A stretch of 64,000 nucleotides of DNA from Selenomonas ruminantium subsp. lactilytica TAM6421 (GCF_000284095.1 NC_017068.1:1736001-1800000); one strand, 5' to 3'; counted from the stretch's first letter, positions 34,319 to 43,731 are shown. The notes: generated by a model not told the origin, from the sequence alone. A program made the numbers and translations.

Positions 34319-35119
34319 TTACGCGATAAACTTCTGACTCTTCAGCAGGCTGTACATGCGGTCTGCCAGTTCCTCACCACTGCCCTGCCAGGTCTCCCTG
34401 GCCTTGTGGAACTCCGGCGGGAAGATGCGCTGTACCTGGGTGGGCGAACCATTCAGGCCATAATGATGTTCATCCGTATCGCTCATATCGCTTAACGTAT
34501 AAGTTTCAATATCACGACTGGCCGTTTCCTTGGATTTCTTATAGGACGGCAGGCGCGGTTCATAGATGTCCTTCTGTACCGTCAGCAGGCAGGGGAATGC
34601 AACTTTCAGCCGTTCCACATCCTCGGACATTTCCATATCTACCTGAATGGAATCGTCCTCCACACCTTCCACCTGCTTCACATTGCAGACGCAGGGAATG
34701 CCAAGCTGTTCGGAAACTTCCGGACCAACCTGGGCAGTATCGCCATCGGTGGTCTGCAGCCCGCAGAGAATCAAATCGAAGTTACCAAAACGTTTGATTC
34801 CCTGAGAAAGCGTATAACTCGTAGCCAGCACATCCGCGCCGCCAAATTTGCGATCTGTGATGAGTGCCCCCTTGTCAGCACCCATAGCAAATGCTTCATA
34901 GAGAATTTTTTTGGCGGGAGGCGGCCCCATGGTCAGTACATTGACCGTACCACCATACTGTTCTTTGAGGCGCAGCCCCGTTTCTAACGCAAAAAGGTCA
35001 TATGGATTCATCTTGGCATCCGCCCCATTGCGCTTCAGTACACCAGTTACCGGATCGACTTCCACTTTGTTTGAACCTGGAACTTGCTTAATACAAACGA
35101 GAATATTCATTGCTTTCAC
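34319..35119 (-). CDS. lctB: Electron-transfer flavoprotein beta subunit (LctB)
   Basis: A 266-residue EtfB: opening MNILVCIKQVPGSNKVEVDP, the nucleotide-binding ALETGLRLKEQYGGTVNVLT and the family signature near the end (VERLKVAFPCLLTVQKDIYEPRLPS, shown in part: FPCLLTVQKDIYEPRLPS). It pairs with the EtfA-like protein downstream to hold the bifurcating FAD. First gene of the three-gene lactate operon, 20 bp before lctC. Upstream (35120-35307) lies an AT-rich divergent intergenic stretch shared with the acyltransferase gene; no regulator gene is beside it. Confidence 0.9.
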   Translation of the reverse strand: MKAMNILVCIKQVPGSNKVEVDPVTGVLKRNGADAKMNPYDLFALETGLRLKEQYGGTVNVLTMGPPPAKKILYEAFAMGADKGALITDRKFGGADVLATSYTLSQGIKRFGNFDLILCGLQTTDGDTAQVGPEVSEQLGIPCVCNVKQVEGVEDDSIQVDMEMSEDVERLKVAFPCLLTVQKDIYEPRLPSYKKSKETASRDIETYTLSDMSDTDEHHYGLNGSPTQVQRIFPPEFHKARETWQGSGEELADRMYSLLKSQKFIA

Positions 35120-35307
35120 CCTCCTTGCTTATACTAATTCGTCATATGATTCTAAACTCCTTCTATTGAATAAAATTTTCTTTATATTGTGAAATAAATA
35201 ACTATCACGGGATAAAACGATTTTTCAATAACAAATACAGGTGGCATGAAATATCAATTTTTGTTATTATAGGTACGTACTAATTTTTATCGAGGTGTTT
35301 TATCTTT

Positions 35308-36453
35308 ATGCAAACTGCCAGTCAGCCGCGCAAACCGCGTCTTGCCGCCATTGAATACATCCGCGGCATTTCCATGATGGGAGTTATCGGTATCCATATC
35401 GGCTCCCAATACATCATGAATCCTGCCGCCAACATCCACCTGGTGGCGCTGTTTGAAACCTTCACCAGATTCAGCGTACCGATTTTCTTCTTTATCTCAG
35501 CCTTTGGACTCTTCTACAATCTGAACATCAACGCCACCTTCGACTTTGTCAGCTTCACCAAACGGCGTCTGAAGACGGTGCTGATTCCCTACCTGGCCTG
35601 GTCGCTCTTTTATCTCTATCACGACGGACTGCTCTACGGCATAGGCTTTCCTGATCCGCTGCATCTGCTGTCCATTCTCTTTTTCGGCAATGCCAAATAT
35701 CAATTGTACTTCATGGTAATCCTGCTCTGGTTCTATCTGCTGATGCCTCTCTGGATTGCCATCGTCCGCCGCCTGACCATTCCGCGCCTTGGCTGGCTGC
35801 TGGCCTTGCAGATTGCCTTCGATTACTGGTCGAGTTTCAGCACGTCCTTCAATATATATGTCTACGGCCTGCCCGATGACAGCATCCTGAAACCCTTTTT
35901 GCTGTACCGCCTGAACTATTGGGTATTGCATTACTTCTTCATCTTTCTGCTGGGCGGCTATCTCTCCGTCCACAGCGCAAGATTCATGGAGTTCATGAAA
36001 GCACATCTGCATGGCCTGACCTGCTTTTTCTTCTTCACCTTGGGCGGGCTGATGACCTATTACTACGAAAAGATCTATTTTGACGGCTATACGGCACTGG
36101 AAGCCATCAACACAGCCCATCAGCTCTGTCCCTGGGGCATCCTCTACACCATTGCCGCCAGCCTGTTCTTCTTTGCCGTCTTTACCTATCAAAGCTATCC
36201 CCAAAGCTGGAATAGCCTGCTGCATATCTTAGGCAAGCATTCCTACTTCGCCTATCTGGCCCATCCGCTCTTCATCACCTATATCGGCCTTTGGCTGCAG
36301 AACACCGGCCATCTTATGACAGCCCCGGTCGTGATTGCGTTCTACTTCGCCACGCTGCTGCTCTCCATCCTCGCAGCCATCGCCTGCCGCCAGCTCGGCA
36401 CTTATGTGCCCATCATCAACAAGCTGACCATTGGTGTCTATCCGAAAAAATGA
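35308..36453 (+). CDS. Membrane acyltransferase (acyltransferase-3 family)
   Basis: A 381-residue integral membrane protein with about ten hydrophobic helices. The family's opening is clear: AAIEYIRGISMMGVIGIHIG with the Arg/His pair, then FSVPIFFFISAFGLFY. Members move acetyl or other acyl groups onto surface sugars. It resembles the WecH/OafA-like single-domain type without an SGNH tail. Transcribed alone, divergent from lctB, ending at a bidirectional terminator. The acceptor is not evident from its neighbours. Confidence 0.85.
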   Translation: MQTASQPRKPRLAAIEYIRGISMMGVIGIHIGSQYIMNPAANIHLVALFETFTRFSVPIFFFISAFGLFYNLNINATFDFVSFTKRRLKTVLIPYLAWSLFYLYHDGLLYGIGFPDPLHLLSILFFGNAKYQLYFMVILLWFYLLMPLWIAIVRRLTIPRLGWLLALQIAFDYWSSFSTSFNIYVYGLPDDSILKPFLLYRLNYWVLHYFFIFLLGGYLSVHSARFMEFMKAHLHGLTCFFFFTLGGLMTYYYEKIYFDGYTALEAINTAHQLCPWGILYTIAASLFFFAVFTYQSYPQSWNSLLHILGKHSYFAYLAHPLFITYIGLWLQNTGHLMTAPVVIAFYFATLLLSILAAIACRQLGTYVPIINKLTIGVYPKK

Positions 36454-36460
36454 CAACGAC

Positions 36461-36505
36461 AAAAAGGCAGTGAAAAGTTTCGCATTACTTTTCACTGCCT
36501 TTTTC
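36461..36505. terminator. Bidirectional terminator
   Basis: AAAAAGGCAGTGAAAAGT pairs perfectly with ACTTTTCACTGCCTTTTT around an eight-base loop, between the convergent acyltransferase and ABC ATPase genes. Confidence 0.93.
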
Positions 36506-36510
36506 CTATC

Positions 36511-37290
36511 CTATTTTACTTTCCGCAGGGGAAAGATGATTTCCTGCCCCCTGCCATTGGCAAATACATCGGCTTCCACATGGAAGATATCCCGCAGGCA
36601 TTTGACCGTCAGGACCTCCCGCGGCTCGCCCTGGGCCCGGACTCTGCCGTCCTGCAGCACGATGACCTCATCGGCATATTGCAAGGCGTGGTTGATATCA
36701 TGCAGCACCATGATCACCGTAATCTGCTGCTCACGATGCAAGTCCTGTACAATATCCATCACCTGCAATTGATTGGCAATATCCAGGTACGTCGTTGGCT
36801 CATCCAATAGCAGGATCTCCGGCTGCTGGGCCAGCACCATGGCCAGGAACACCCGCTGACGTTCACCGCCTGACAGATCCTGCACCCGTCGGGACGCAAA
36901 ATCTGCAATCTGCGCCGTTTCCATGGCCCATTTCACCGCCCGCTGATCCGCTTCCCTGTCCTGCGTAAAAAAACTTCGGTAAGGAAAGCGCCCGTACTCC
37001 ACGAGATTTTCCACCGTGACATCGGCAGGGGCCATGGTTCCCTGGGGCAAAATCGCCATTTGACGGGCCAGCTCCCTGCGACCGAAGCTTGCGATATCCC
37101 GGCCATCCAAAAGGATCTGTCCTTCGATATCCCGGTTCAGCGCCGCAATCGCCTTGAGCAGGGTTGACTTGCCTGCTCCATTGGGGCCGATGATGGCCGT
37201 GCGCCTGCCCATCGGAAACTTCACGGAAATATCATGCAGAATCTTTTTTCCATTGACCGCCACCTGCAAATTCTGTGTTTCTAAGGTCAT
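36511..37290 (-). CDS. ABC importer ATPase, iron-siderophore/cobalamin type
   Basis: 259 residues with Walker A IGPNGAGKSTLLKAIAALN, Q-loop ILPQGTMAPADVTV, signature DLSGGERQRVFLAMVLAQQ and Walker B ILLLDEPTTYLDIANQ. It belongs to the FepC/BtuD group that works with FecCD permeases. The ATG at 37290 follows GGAGGG; the GTG at 37293 is less well spaced. Last gene of the binding protein-permease-ATPase unit. Next to cobI and cbiK, a corrinoid or cobalt-chelate substrate is more likely than iron. Confidence 0.9.
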   Translation of the reverse strand: MTLETQNLQVAVNGKKILHDISVKFPMGRRTAIIGPNGAGKSTLLKAIAALNRDIEGQILLDGRDIASFGRRELARQMAILPQGTMAPADVTVENLVEYGRFPYRSFFTQDREADQRAVKWAMETAQIADFASRRVQDLSGGERQRVFLAMVLAQQPEILLLDEPTTYLDIANQLQVMDIVQDLHREQQITVIMVLHDINHALQYADEVIVLQDGRVRAQGEPREVLTVKCLRDIFHVEADVFANGRGQEIIFPLRKVK

Positions 37291-38285
37291 CACAATTCCC
37301 TCCTTAGCAAAAACAGAAAGAAGGGCGCGCCGATAATGGCCATGATGATGCCCACCGGCAGTTCCACCGGCGCAAAGGCAATCCGCGCCACCGTATCACA
37401 GACCGTCACAGTCCCAGCGCCCAATAGCGCCGTAGCCGGCAGCAGCCAGCGATAATCCGAGCCGATCAGGAGCCTTGCCGTATGAGGCACAATCAGCCCC
37501 ACAAAGCCCAATAAACCCACCACGGACACGGCACTGGCCGCCAGCAGGGCAGCGATAGCCGACAAGGCTATGCGCGCCAGCCCAACCCGCAGGCCCAAAC
37601 CTTTTGCCAGTTCATCCCCCAGCTGCAGGATATTCAGATGGCGGGCGCCCCAAAAAGCCAGAATAACCCCCAGCAAAGTGTAAGGCCAGAGCATTTCCAC
37701 CTGGGGCCAGCTGCGGGCCGATAAGCCCCCCACCATCCACATCAGGGCGCCATGCACCCGGTCACTGTAGAAAATGAGCAACGCCGAAATACCGGCACCG
37801 AAGAAAGCCGACACCGCCACACCAGCCAGTACGATGCGCAAGGGGCTGATACCGTTCTTCCAGGCCAGGATATAAATGAGCACTGCCGCTCCCATGGCAC
37901 CGATAAAGGCCGCCGGCGTGATCAGATAGGCATAAGCCGGAAAAGCCAGCATGATCAGGATGCCGAAAATGCCCGCCCCCGACGAGATGCCGATGATATG
38001 CGGATCAGCCAAAGGATTGCGCATCACCGCCTGCAATATCGCCCCGGACAAAGCCAGATTGATGCCCACCAGCAAGGCCACAATGGTGCGGGGCAGGCGG
38101 ATATTGTAGAGGATCTGCCCATGGGCGCCGCTGATATCACCGCCAAGAGCTTCCAGAGCCTCAGCCCAGGGAATATCCACCGAACCACGGGACATGCTCA
38201 AAACGATGCCGAAACAAGCAAAAGCGGCCAACGCTGCCATAAGCAGCGTCCGCCGTTTCGCCGATGATTTAAAATCCATCTGCAT
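37290..38285 (-). CDS. ABC importer permease, FecCD/BtuC type
   Basis: A 331-residue permease with about ten membrane helices. Typical segments are present: RLPRTIVALLVGINLALSGA near residue 60, ISSGAGIFGIL, and the cytoplasmic coupling region GFVGLIVPHTARLLIGSDYR near residue 267. Start and stop codons overlap its neighbours (TAATG with the binding protein gene). It forms the membrane channel with the ATPase encoded downstream. Confidence 0.92.
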   Translation of the reverse strand: MQMDFKSSAKRRTLLMAALAAFACFGIVLSMSRGSVDIPWAEALEALGGDISGAHGQILYNIRLPRTIVALLVGINLALSGAILQAVMRNPLADPHIIGISSGAGIFGILIMLAFPAYAYLITPAAFIGAMGAAVLIYILAWKNGISPLRIVLAGVAVSAFFGAGISALLIFYSDRVHGALMWMVGGLSARSWPQVEMLWPYTLLGVILAFWGARHLNILQLGDELAKGLGLRVGLARIALSAIAALLAASAVSVVGLLGFVGLIVPHTARLLIGSDYRWLLPATALLGAGTVTVCDTVARIAFAPVELPVGIIMAIIGAPFFLFLLRREL

Positions 38286-39241
38286 TATTCAAAAACCTCA
38301 GGATACAGGCACTTGGCCATTTGTTCCACAGCTTCCGGATAATGGATACCAGGACTCAGCAGGAATAAATCCTGGGGCAGGTAATAGACCTTGCCCTCCT
38401 TCACAGCCGTCACCGACTGCCAGGCAGGACTTTGCAAAGTCTTATCCATCCCAGCCTTGATATCCTCCATCTTGCCCATGCTGGTGATGAAGATCACGTC
38501 CGGATTCTTTTCCACCAGCGTTTCCAGGCTATAAGGAGCCGCATCGGGATTCTTGGCTAAAGGCTCCATATTGCTGGCCACATTTTCCCAGCCCAGCATC
38601 TTGACAATGGAGCCGGCAATGCTGCCATCGAGCTGTACCGTCAAGCCCTGATTCGTGCTATGGATGATAGCGGTACGGCGCTTATCAGCCGGAATCTTAG
38701 CCTTGACTGCAGCAATCTTTTCTTCCATACTGCTGACCAGCTGCTGGCCCTTGTCGGGATTGCCCGTAACCTTGGCCAGCGTTGCCACTTCCCGCTTGAC
38801 ATCTTCATAGCTCTTCATATCCAGCACCAGGGTCTTGATGCCATTGGCCTCCAGCGTGTCCACCAATTTCTCATTCATGCCCTTGTTGATGATCACGAGA
38901 TCCGGCTGGCAGGCCATGATCTTTTCCGTATCAACCTGATAGACCTTGCCCACACTGGTCAGGTCCTTGGCAAAGGCGGGCATCTTCGTCTTGGAATCCG
39001 GACGGCCGACCACAAGGTCGGCACCGCCCACGGCCTCCAGCGGCTCCAAAAAGGACGCCGAGGTCACCACGATGCGGGCAGGCTTCTGGGAGAATTCCAC
39101 ATTGCGGCCCAAATCGTCTGTCACCACGGCAAAACTCTGCTGCCCGGCCGGCTGATCAGCCGCCTTGTCACTGCCACAACCGACCAGCAATATCGATACC
39201 GCCATAATAAATGTCAATAAAATCCCTATATGGCGCTTCAT
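38285..39241 (-). CDS. Periplasmic-binding lipoprotein of corrinoid/metal-chelate importer
   Basis: 318 residues. Signal with lipobox ILLVGCGSDKAADQ (Cys22), so anchored to a membrane. The mature part is a BtuF/FhuD-like class III binding protein: FAVVTDDLGRNVEFSQKPARIVV, then QPDLVIINKGMNEKLVDTLE and PDVIFITSMGKMEDI. First gene of its ABC unit and 17 bp after cobI, so probably co-transcribed with it. The ligand is inferred from context as B12 or a precursor. Confidence 0.88.
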   Translation of the reverse strand: MKRHIGILLTFIMAVSILLVGCGSDKAADQPAGQQSFAVVTDDLGRNVEFSQKPARIVVTSASFLEPLEAVGGADLVVGRPDSKTKMPAFAKDLTSVGKVYQVDTEKIMACQPDLVIINKGMNEKLVDTLEANGIKTLVLDMKSYEDVKREVATLAKVTGNPDKGQQLVSSMEEKIAAVKAKIPADKRRTAIIHSTNQGLTVQLDGSIAGSIVKMLGWENVASNMEPLAKNPDAAPYSLETLVEKNPDVIFITSMGKMEDIKAGMDKTLQSPAWQSVTAVKEGKVYYLPQDLFLLSPGIHYPEAVEQMAKCLYPEVFE

Positions 39242-39257
39242 AGTATCATCCCCTATT

Positions 39258-39959
39258 TTAATTTTTACGTGTCAAAATCGTGGAGAGATAGTTCAGCTTA
39301 TCCTTCTTATGAGCTACGACATCATAGATGATCTTTTCGTCATCGAGGCCGGCACGGCTGACGAGGACGGCCTGTTCCGCCATTTCGTTCTGATCCAGCA
39401 TATCGGCCACTTCTTCAAAGTTCTTGTAAACCTTCATCAGCACCACATTATCTGCGGCCTGCATGGCCTTCTCTACCTTTTCCGGGCTGGCCGTAGCCGG
39501 AATGATGGAGAGTACATCATCCCCTTCCACGATGGGATAGCCCAGCTGACTGCCAATAGCCGCGAAGGCCGGAATCCCCGGGATGGTCTTGATTTCCACA
39601 CCGGCATTTTCCAGCAGGCGGAATACATAGATATAGGTGCTGTAGAACATGGGATCGCCAATGGTCAGGAAGGCCACATTCTTGCCCGCGTTCAGCAGCT
39701 CCAGAATCTCCTGCTTATTGGCTTCCCAGGCATCCGTGCTGTTCTCCGCAAAGCCCTTGACCATGGGAAACACCTGATAGACAATCTCCACATCTTTTTT
39801 CAGATAAGGTTTTGCTACGGACAGGGCCACACTGCCATCCTTCTTCTCCGTCTTGGGCGCGATCAGCACATCCACCTGCTCGATGGCCTTGATGGCCTTC
39901 ACCGTCAAAAGTTCCGGATCGCCAGGGCCTACGCCGATACCATAAAATATTCCACTCAT
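39258..39959 (-). CDS. cobI: Precorrin-2/cobalt-factor-2 C20-methyltransferase
   Basis: Methylates C20 of the corrin precursor using SAM. The 233-residue SUMT-like enzyme has the first motif FYGIGVGPGDPELLTVKAIK, the AFLTIGDPMFYSTYIYVF motif near residue 100 and IPGIPAFAAIGSQLGYP. The ATG at 39959 follows GGAGG; an ATG at 39974 lies within that site. It has a near-consensus promoter of its own and is followed by the ABC importer genes, so uptake and synthesis of B12 are linked. Also named cbiL in anaerobic pathways. Confidence 0.92.
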   Translation of the reverse strand: MSGIFYGIGVGPGDPELLTVKAIKAIEQVDVLIAPKTEKKDGSVALSVAKPYLKKDVEIVYQVFPMVKGFAENSTDAWEANKQEILELLNAGKNVAFLTIGDPMFYSTYIYVFRLLENAGVEIKTIPGIPAFAAIGSQLGYPIVEGDDVLSIIPATASPEKVEKAMQAADNVVLMKVYKNFEEVADMLDQNEMAEQAVLVSRAGLDDEKIIYDVVAHKKDKLNYLSTILTRKN

Positions 39960-39993
39960 ATTCCAAACCTCCATAAATAAGTTGTCTTAGCCT

Positions 39994-40022
39994 ATCATAC
40001 TATGCTGACTATTCCCTGTCAA
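39994..40022 (-). promoter_or_regulatory. cobI promoter
   Basis: TTGACA, a 17-nt spacer and TATGAT on the minus strand, about 35 bp before the cobI start. Confidence 0.8.
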
Positions 40023-40031
40023 ATATTGAGG

Positions 40032-40071
40032 AAGCCGTCTGTCCCTTTCTGACAGGGAAAACAGACGGCTT
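40032..40071 (-). terminator. Hairpin after cbiK
   Basis: AAGCCGTCTGT and ACAGACGGCTT pair, with an inner CCCT/AGGG stem. It lies between the cbiK stop and the cobI promoter. No long T-run follows, so it may act as a terminator or only as an mRNA end barrier. Confidence 0.6.
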
Positions 40072-40103
40072 TAGTGTGTCATGTGGATGAATATGATTAA
40101 ATC

Positions 40104-41096
40104 TTATTTTTCTAATGCGTTCCAGGCATCTTCAGCCCGTTTCACATAGAGGTCACGGATTGCCTTGTTTTCGCCGATGCCATGGATATAGGCATCAACC
40201 TTGTAGCCGGCTTTTTCCAGGATGGACTTATGGGAATCTTCTTCCGCACCAGCCATATCGTTGTTGGCATGGTCGCCAGCTACCATCATCATGGGCATGA
40301 GCGTTACATGCTTGATGCCGTTCTTCTTGAGTTTCGGCATAACCGTCTCCAGATTCGGCCAGCCCTCTACTGTGTAAACATAGACATTCTTGAGGCCCAT
40401 CTCGTCAATCTTGGCCTGGATCACGGAATAATAAGCATTGGAAACCTGCGGCGTGCCATGAGCCATGATCAGGATGGCATCATCCTTGCCCTGTTTCGGG
40501 AACTGGGTGGACAGTGCCTTGATGGTCTCCGTCACATCATCAGCCTGTTCTTCCTGGCCCTGCCAATACATCAGGGACGTACCCAGCGTCATCTTCTTGA
40601 ACTGATCCTTGTAGTTATGATATACGCCGATATCATAATTGTATTCCATGCCCGGAATTACATCCAGGGATGCCAGAGCTACGCGGGTGTAGCCTTCTTT
40701 TTTCAGCTGATCCAGAGCTTCTTCCGGCGTCGGATAGGTGATGCCCTCGTTCTTCTTCACGCGGTTGATGATGATATGGGAGGTATACGCCGTAACTACC
40801 TTCGTGTTCGGATGCTTAGCCTGGATTTCCTTTACCGTAGCGTCGATGGTCTTTTCCCGGGTATCTTTGAAAGTCGTACCAAAGGTCATAACCACAATAG
40901 CATCCTTGTTGGCAAGGTTAGCCATTGCCGGATTCTCATTCTTGAGCACGCCAATTTCTGCAGCCTGCTTCAAAGCCTTGGTCGGAGCCTTGACTTCCTC
41001 ATTCAGCTGATAAGCTGCCTCTGCCGGCACATAGCTTGCAGAGAAAGCTGCCCCACAGGCGATAGCCGCTGCCAACATTTTCTGCCAATTCTTCAT
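40104..41096 (-). CDS. cbiK: Sirohydrochlorin cobaltochelatase, exported type
   Basis: Inserts cobalt into sirohydrochlorin. In this 330-residue protein, residues 1-27 form a signal peptide (LAAAIACGAAFSASYVPAEA), unlike the usual cytoplasmic CbiK. The chelatase domain has IVVMTFGTTFKDTREKTID, the active His in ILIMAHGTPQ and a second in MMVAGDHANNDMAG. Exported CbiK proteins are known in Desulfovibrio. Expression is controlled by a cobalamin riboswitch and terminator upstream. How a periplasmic chelatase joins corrin synthesis is not obvious; cobalt or tetrapyrrole handling at the cell surface is possible. Confidence 0.9.
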   Translation of the reverse strand: MKNWQKMLAAAIACGAAFSASYVPAEAAYQLNEEVKAPTKALKQAAEIGVLKNENPAMANLANKDAIVVMTFGTTFKDTREKTIDATVKEIQAKHPNTKVVTAYTSHIIINRVKKNEGITYPTPEEALDQLKKEGYTRVALASLDVIPGMEYNYDIGVYHNYKDQFKKMTLGTSLMYWQGQEEQADDVTETIKALSTQFPKQGKDDAILIMAHGTPQVSNAYYSVIQAKIDEMGLKNVYVYTVEGWPNLETVMPKLKKNGIKHVTLMPMMMVAGDHANNDMAGAEEDSHKSILEKAGYKVDAYIHGIGENKAIRDLYVKRAEDAWNALEK

Positions 41097-41126
41097 AAAA
41101 AAACCTCCCTAAAATCCATTCCACAA

Positions 41127-41165
41127 GAAAAAGCACCTTTCCTCGCTGCAGCGCAAAAAGATGCT
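41127..41165 (-). terminator. Riboswitch expression-platform terminator
   Basis: AGCATCTTTTT and GGAAAGGTGCT pair (with G-U pairs), followed by five T on the minus strand, between the aptamer and the cbiK ribosome site. It is the likely off-switch when cobalamin binds. Confidence 0.75.
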
Positions 41166-41219
41166 CTCATCATCAATCGACGAAATCCCCTTCCTATCGC
41201 TCGCAGGTTCAGCAGCATC

Positions 41220-41449
41220 CCAATAGCTGCTACGGTGATTGTCAAACAGGCAGTTCTCCTGGCTCGGTTCATCGCTCCTCTGCGCCTTCCCAAAGGCTTA
41301 TGCCCCCAGTGACTTAACTATGCAGATTCGCTCCCCTTACAGTGGCGGGACCGCGCTGGCCTATACCAGCTTCTCTTTTCAGCAGCCGGATGTGCGCCGG
41401 CTTGCACCTGTTCCTTCCTATGGAATTAGCTATAGTGAAATAACTCACA
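41220..41449 (-). promoter_or_regulatory. Cobalamin riboswitch
   Basis: On the minus strand, hallmark elements follow in order: AACAGGTGCAAGCCGG near 41413, CGGTCCCGCCACTGTAAGGG near 41350, AAGTCACTGGGGGCATAAGC, GGGAAGGCGCAGAGGAGCGA, and the B12 box GAGCCAGGAGAACTGCCTG ending near 41245. A -10 box TATAAT at 41461-41456 places the 5' end near 41449. It controls cbiK through the terminator at 41127-41165. Confidence 0.93.
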
Positions 41450-41513
41450 CGAGCTATTATAACCTATTTTTATGAATTTTACCATAGCTGAAATTTATTT
41501 TCATAAAATTATC

Positions 41514-41551
41514 AAAAAAAGCCATGAGTCTGCTCGTCCAGCAAACTCATG
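41514..41551 (-). terminator. Terminator of lysS
   Basis: CATGAGTTTGCT and AGCAGACTCATG pair around a GGACG loop, followed by GC and seven T on the minus strand. Confidence 0.9.
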
Positions 41552-41566
41552 ACTTCCTGGTTTCAT

Positions 41567-43081
41567 TTAGTTTTGTTCAGCCAGCGGCTTCATGGTCGGG
41601 AACAGCAGTACGTCGCGAATGGAAGCAGCATCCGTCAGGAACATGACGAGACGGTCGATGCCGATGCCTACACCGCCCGTTGGCGGCAGGCCGTATTCCA
41701 GAGCCATGACGAAGTCTTCGTCCATGCCATGGGCTTCATCATCGCCAGCTTCACGCTGCTTGAGCTGATCCTCGAAGCGGCCCTTCTGGTCGATGGGGTC
41801 GTTGAGCTCGGTGAAGCCATTAGCCAATTCACGGCCATAGATGAAGAACTCGAAGCGATCGGTAATGCGTGGATCTTCAGCATTGCGCTTAGCCAACGGG
41901 GAGATTTCCGTAGGATGCCCCGTGATGAAGGTCGGCTGCATCAGGGTCTCTTCGACTTTTTCTTCGAAGGCCTGATTCAGGATGCCGCCGATGCCATGAC
42001 GTTCCTCGTAGGGAACACCGATTTCATCAGCCAGCTTGCGGGCTTCTTCCACCGTTTCGCAGGCCATGAAGTCCTTGCCCGTTGCTTCCTTGACGGCATC
42101 GTTCATGCTGATGCGCTTGACCTTGGACAGGTCGATTTCCACACCCTGATAGTTGATGACGGAGGTACCCAGTACCTTCTGGGCAGCGTTAACCACGATG
42201 CCTTCCGTCAAATCCATCATATCCGTGTAATCAGCGAAAGCCTGATAGAACTCGATGGAGGTGAATTCCGGGTTATGGCGCACGTCCATGCCCTCGTTGC
42301 GGAAGATGCGGCCGATTTCATAAACGCGGTCAAGGCCGCCTACGATCAGACGCTTGAGGTTCAGTTCCGTAGCGATACGCAGGTACAGGTCAATGTCCAG
42401 CGTGTTGTGGTGGGTGATGAACGGACGGGCTGCAGCGCCACCGGCGATGGTGGACAGCACCGGGGTCTCCACTTCCAGATAGCCGCGCTCATCCAGATAT
42501 TCACGGATGGAATTGATAGTCTTCGTGCGACGGCGGAAGGTCTCACGCACATCCTGATTCACGATGAGGTCGAGATAGCGCTGACGATAGCGGATATCCA
42601 CGTCCTGCAGGCCATGGAATTTTTCCGGCAGCGGACGCAGGGATTTGGACAGCAGGTCGAAGTCCTCTACACGCACCGTAACCTCGCCGCGGTGCGTCTT
42701 GAACACCACGCCGCGGATGCCGATGATATCACCGATATCAAGACGGCGGAACTGGCCTTTGTACTTCTCCTCGCCCAATACGTCAATCTTGAAGTACACC
42801 TGAATGTTGCCCGTGCGGTCATTCAGCGTGCAGAAGGAAGCCTTGCCATGGCCGCGGATAGCCATGAGGCGGCCGGCGATGAATACTTCGGGGCCTTCTT
42901 CGTCCCCTTCCAGATGGTCGTATTCCTTCTTGATATCTGCCGCATATGCCGTCACATCAAAGCGATGGCCAAAGGGAGCCACGCCCATTTCCTTGAAGGC
43001 TTCCATCTTGTCACGGCGAACCTTCATCATCTCATTCAGGTCTTCCACAGGAGCCTGCTGATTCTGCTTATTTTCTGCCAT
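41567..43081 (-). CDS. lysS: Lysyl-tRNA synthetase, class II
   Basis: Charges tRNA-Lys. The 504 residues hold an N-terminal OB-fold anticodon-binding domain ([20 protein letters not shown]), then the class II core with motif 1 ([20 protein letters not shown]), motif 2 ([20 protein letters not shown]) and motif 3 ([14 protein letters not shown]). Length is standard. The gene follows greA closely on the same strand (28 bp) and likely shares its transcript. Confidence 0.97.
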   Translation of the reverse strand: MAENKQNQQAPVEDLNEMMKVRRDKMEAFKEMGVAPFGHRFDVTAYAADIKKEYDHLEGDEEGPEVFIAGRLMAIRGHGKASFCTLNDRTGNIQVYFKIDVLGEEKYKGQFRRLDIGDIIGIRGVVFKTHRGEVTVRVEDFDLLSKSLRPLPEKFHGLQDVDIRYRQRYLDLIVNQDVRETFRRRTKTINSIREYLDERGYLEVETPVLSTIAGGAAARPFITHHNTLDIDLYLRIATELNLKRLIVGGLDRVYEIGRIFRNEGMDVRHNPEFTSIEFYQAFADYTDMMDLTEGIVVNAAQKVLGTSVINYQGVEIDLSKVKRISMNDAVKEATGKDFMACETVEEARKLADEIGVPYEERHGIGGILNQAFEEKVEETLMQPTFITGHPTEISPLAKRNAEDPRITDRFEFFIYGRELANGFTELNDPIDQKGRFEDQLKQREAGDDEAHGMDEDFVMALEYGLPPTGGVGIGIDRLVMFLTDAASIRDVLLFPTMKPLAEQN

Positions 43082-43109
43082 TTACGCAAATTCTCCTATC
43101 TATATTAGC

Positions 43110-43586
43110 TTACTTTAAAATATCCTTGATTTCGTATTTGATCACACCAGCCGGAGCGTGTACATCAACGATAGTGCCGCGTTTCTGGCCCAGCAGTGCC
43201 TGGCCCAGCGGGGATTCGTTGGAAATCTTGCCTTCATCCGGATCAGCTTCGGTGGAACCAACGATCATGAAGGTTTCCGGGCCGTCTTCAGCAAATTCCA
43301 GATCTACGACGGAAACTTTGGAACCCATCTGCACCACGTCGCCGCTGCCGGCCTTGATGATATCAGAGTTGCGGATCTTGGCTTCCAGATCGGCAATCTC
43401 ACCTTCGAGGAATGCCTGCTCGTTTTTCGCATCATCGTACTCGGAGTTCTCGGACAAGTCGCCCAAGGCAATAGCGGCTTTCAGACGCTCTGCAATCTCG
43501 ATACGACGTACGCTTTTCAAGTAATTGAGTTTTTCTACGAGTTTATTATAACCATCTTCGGTCAGCATGACCTTTTTATCTGCCAT
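43110..43586 (-). CDS. greA: Transcription elongation factor GreA
   Basis: Rescues backtracked RNA polymerase by stimulating transcript cleavage. In this 158-residue protein, the N-terminal coiled coil includes DLSENSEYDDAKNEQAFLEG, whose acidic tip (Asp/Glu) enters the polymerase channel; the C-terminal FKBP-like domain ends in GVIKYEIKDIL. The start at 43586 follows AAAGGGG. Upstream in-frame codons to 43610 lack a ribosome site. Confidence 0.96.
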   Translation of the reverse strand: MADKKVMLTEDGYNKLVEKLNYLKSVRRIEIAERLKAAIALGDLSENSEYDDAKNEQAFLEGEIADLEAKIRNSDIIKAGSGDVVQMGSKVSVVDLEFAEDGPETFMIVGSTEADPDEGKISNESPLGQALLGQKRGTIVDVHAPAGVIKYEIKDILK

Positions 43587-43680
43587 GTTAAACGCCCCTT
43601 TGCAAATCATATATTAAGTAACTGTATTATTGTACCCCGCCCGCCCCTTTCCTGTCAACCGTATTGGAGTAGTACACAAC

Positions 43681-43713
43681 AAAAAAGGGATAAATCCGGA
43701 AAAGATTTATCCC
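43681..43713 (-). terminator. Terminator of the glutamine synthetase gene
   Basis: GGGATAAATC and GATTTATCCC form a perfect 10-bp stem followed by six T on the minus strand, 19 bp after the stop codon. Confidence 0.9.
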
Positions 43714-43731
43714 TTCTTGAAAAATCTATGC

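Noticed and set aside
41093-41293. Minus-strand ORF of 66 codons upstream of cbiK
   Set aside because: It lies across the cobalamin riboswitch 3' end and its terminator; the sequence is explained by the RNA structure.
41549-43108. Plus-strand ORF of 519 codons opposite lysS
   Set aside because: Mirror frame of lysS with no start signal.
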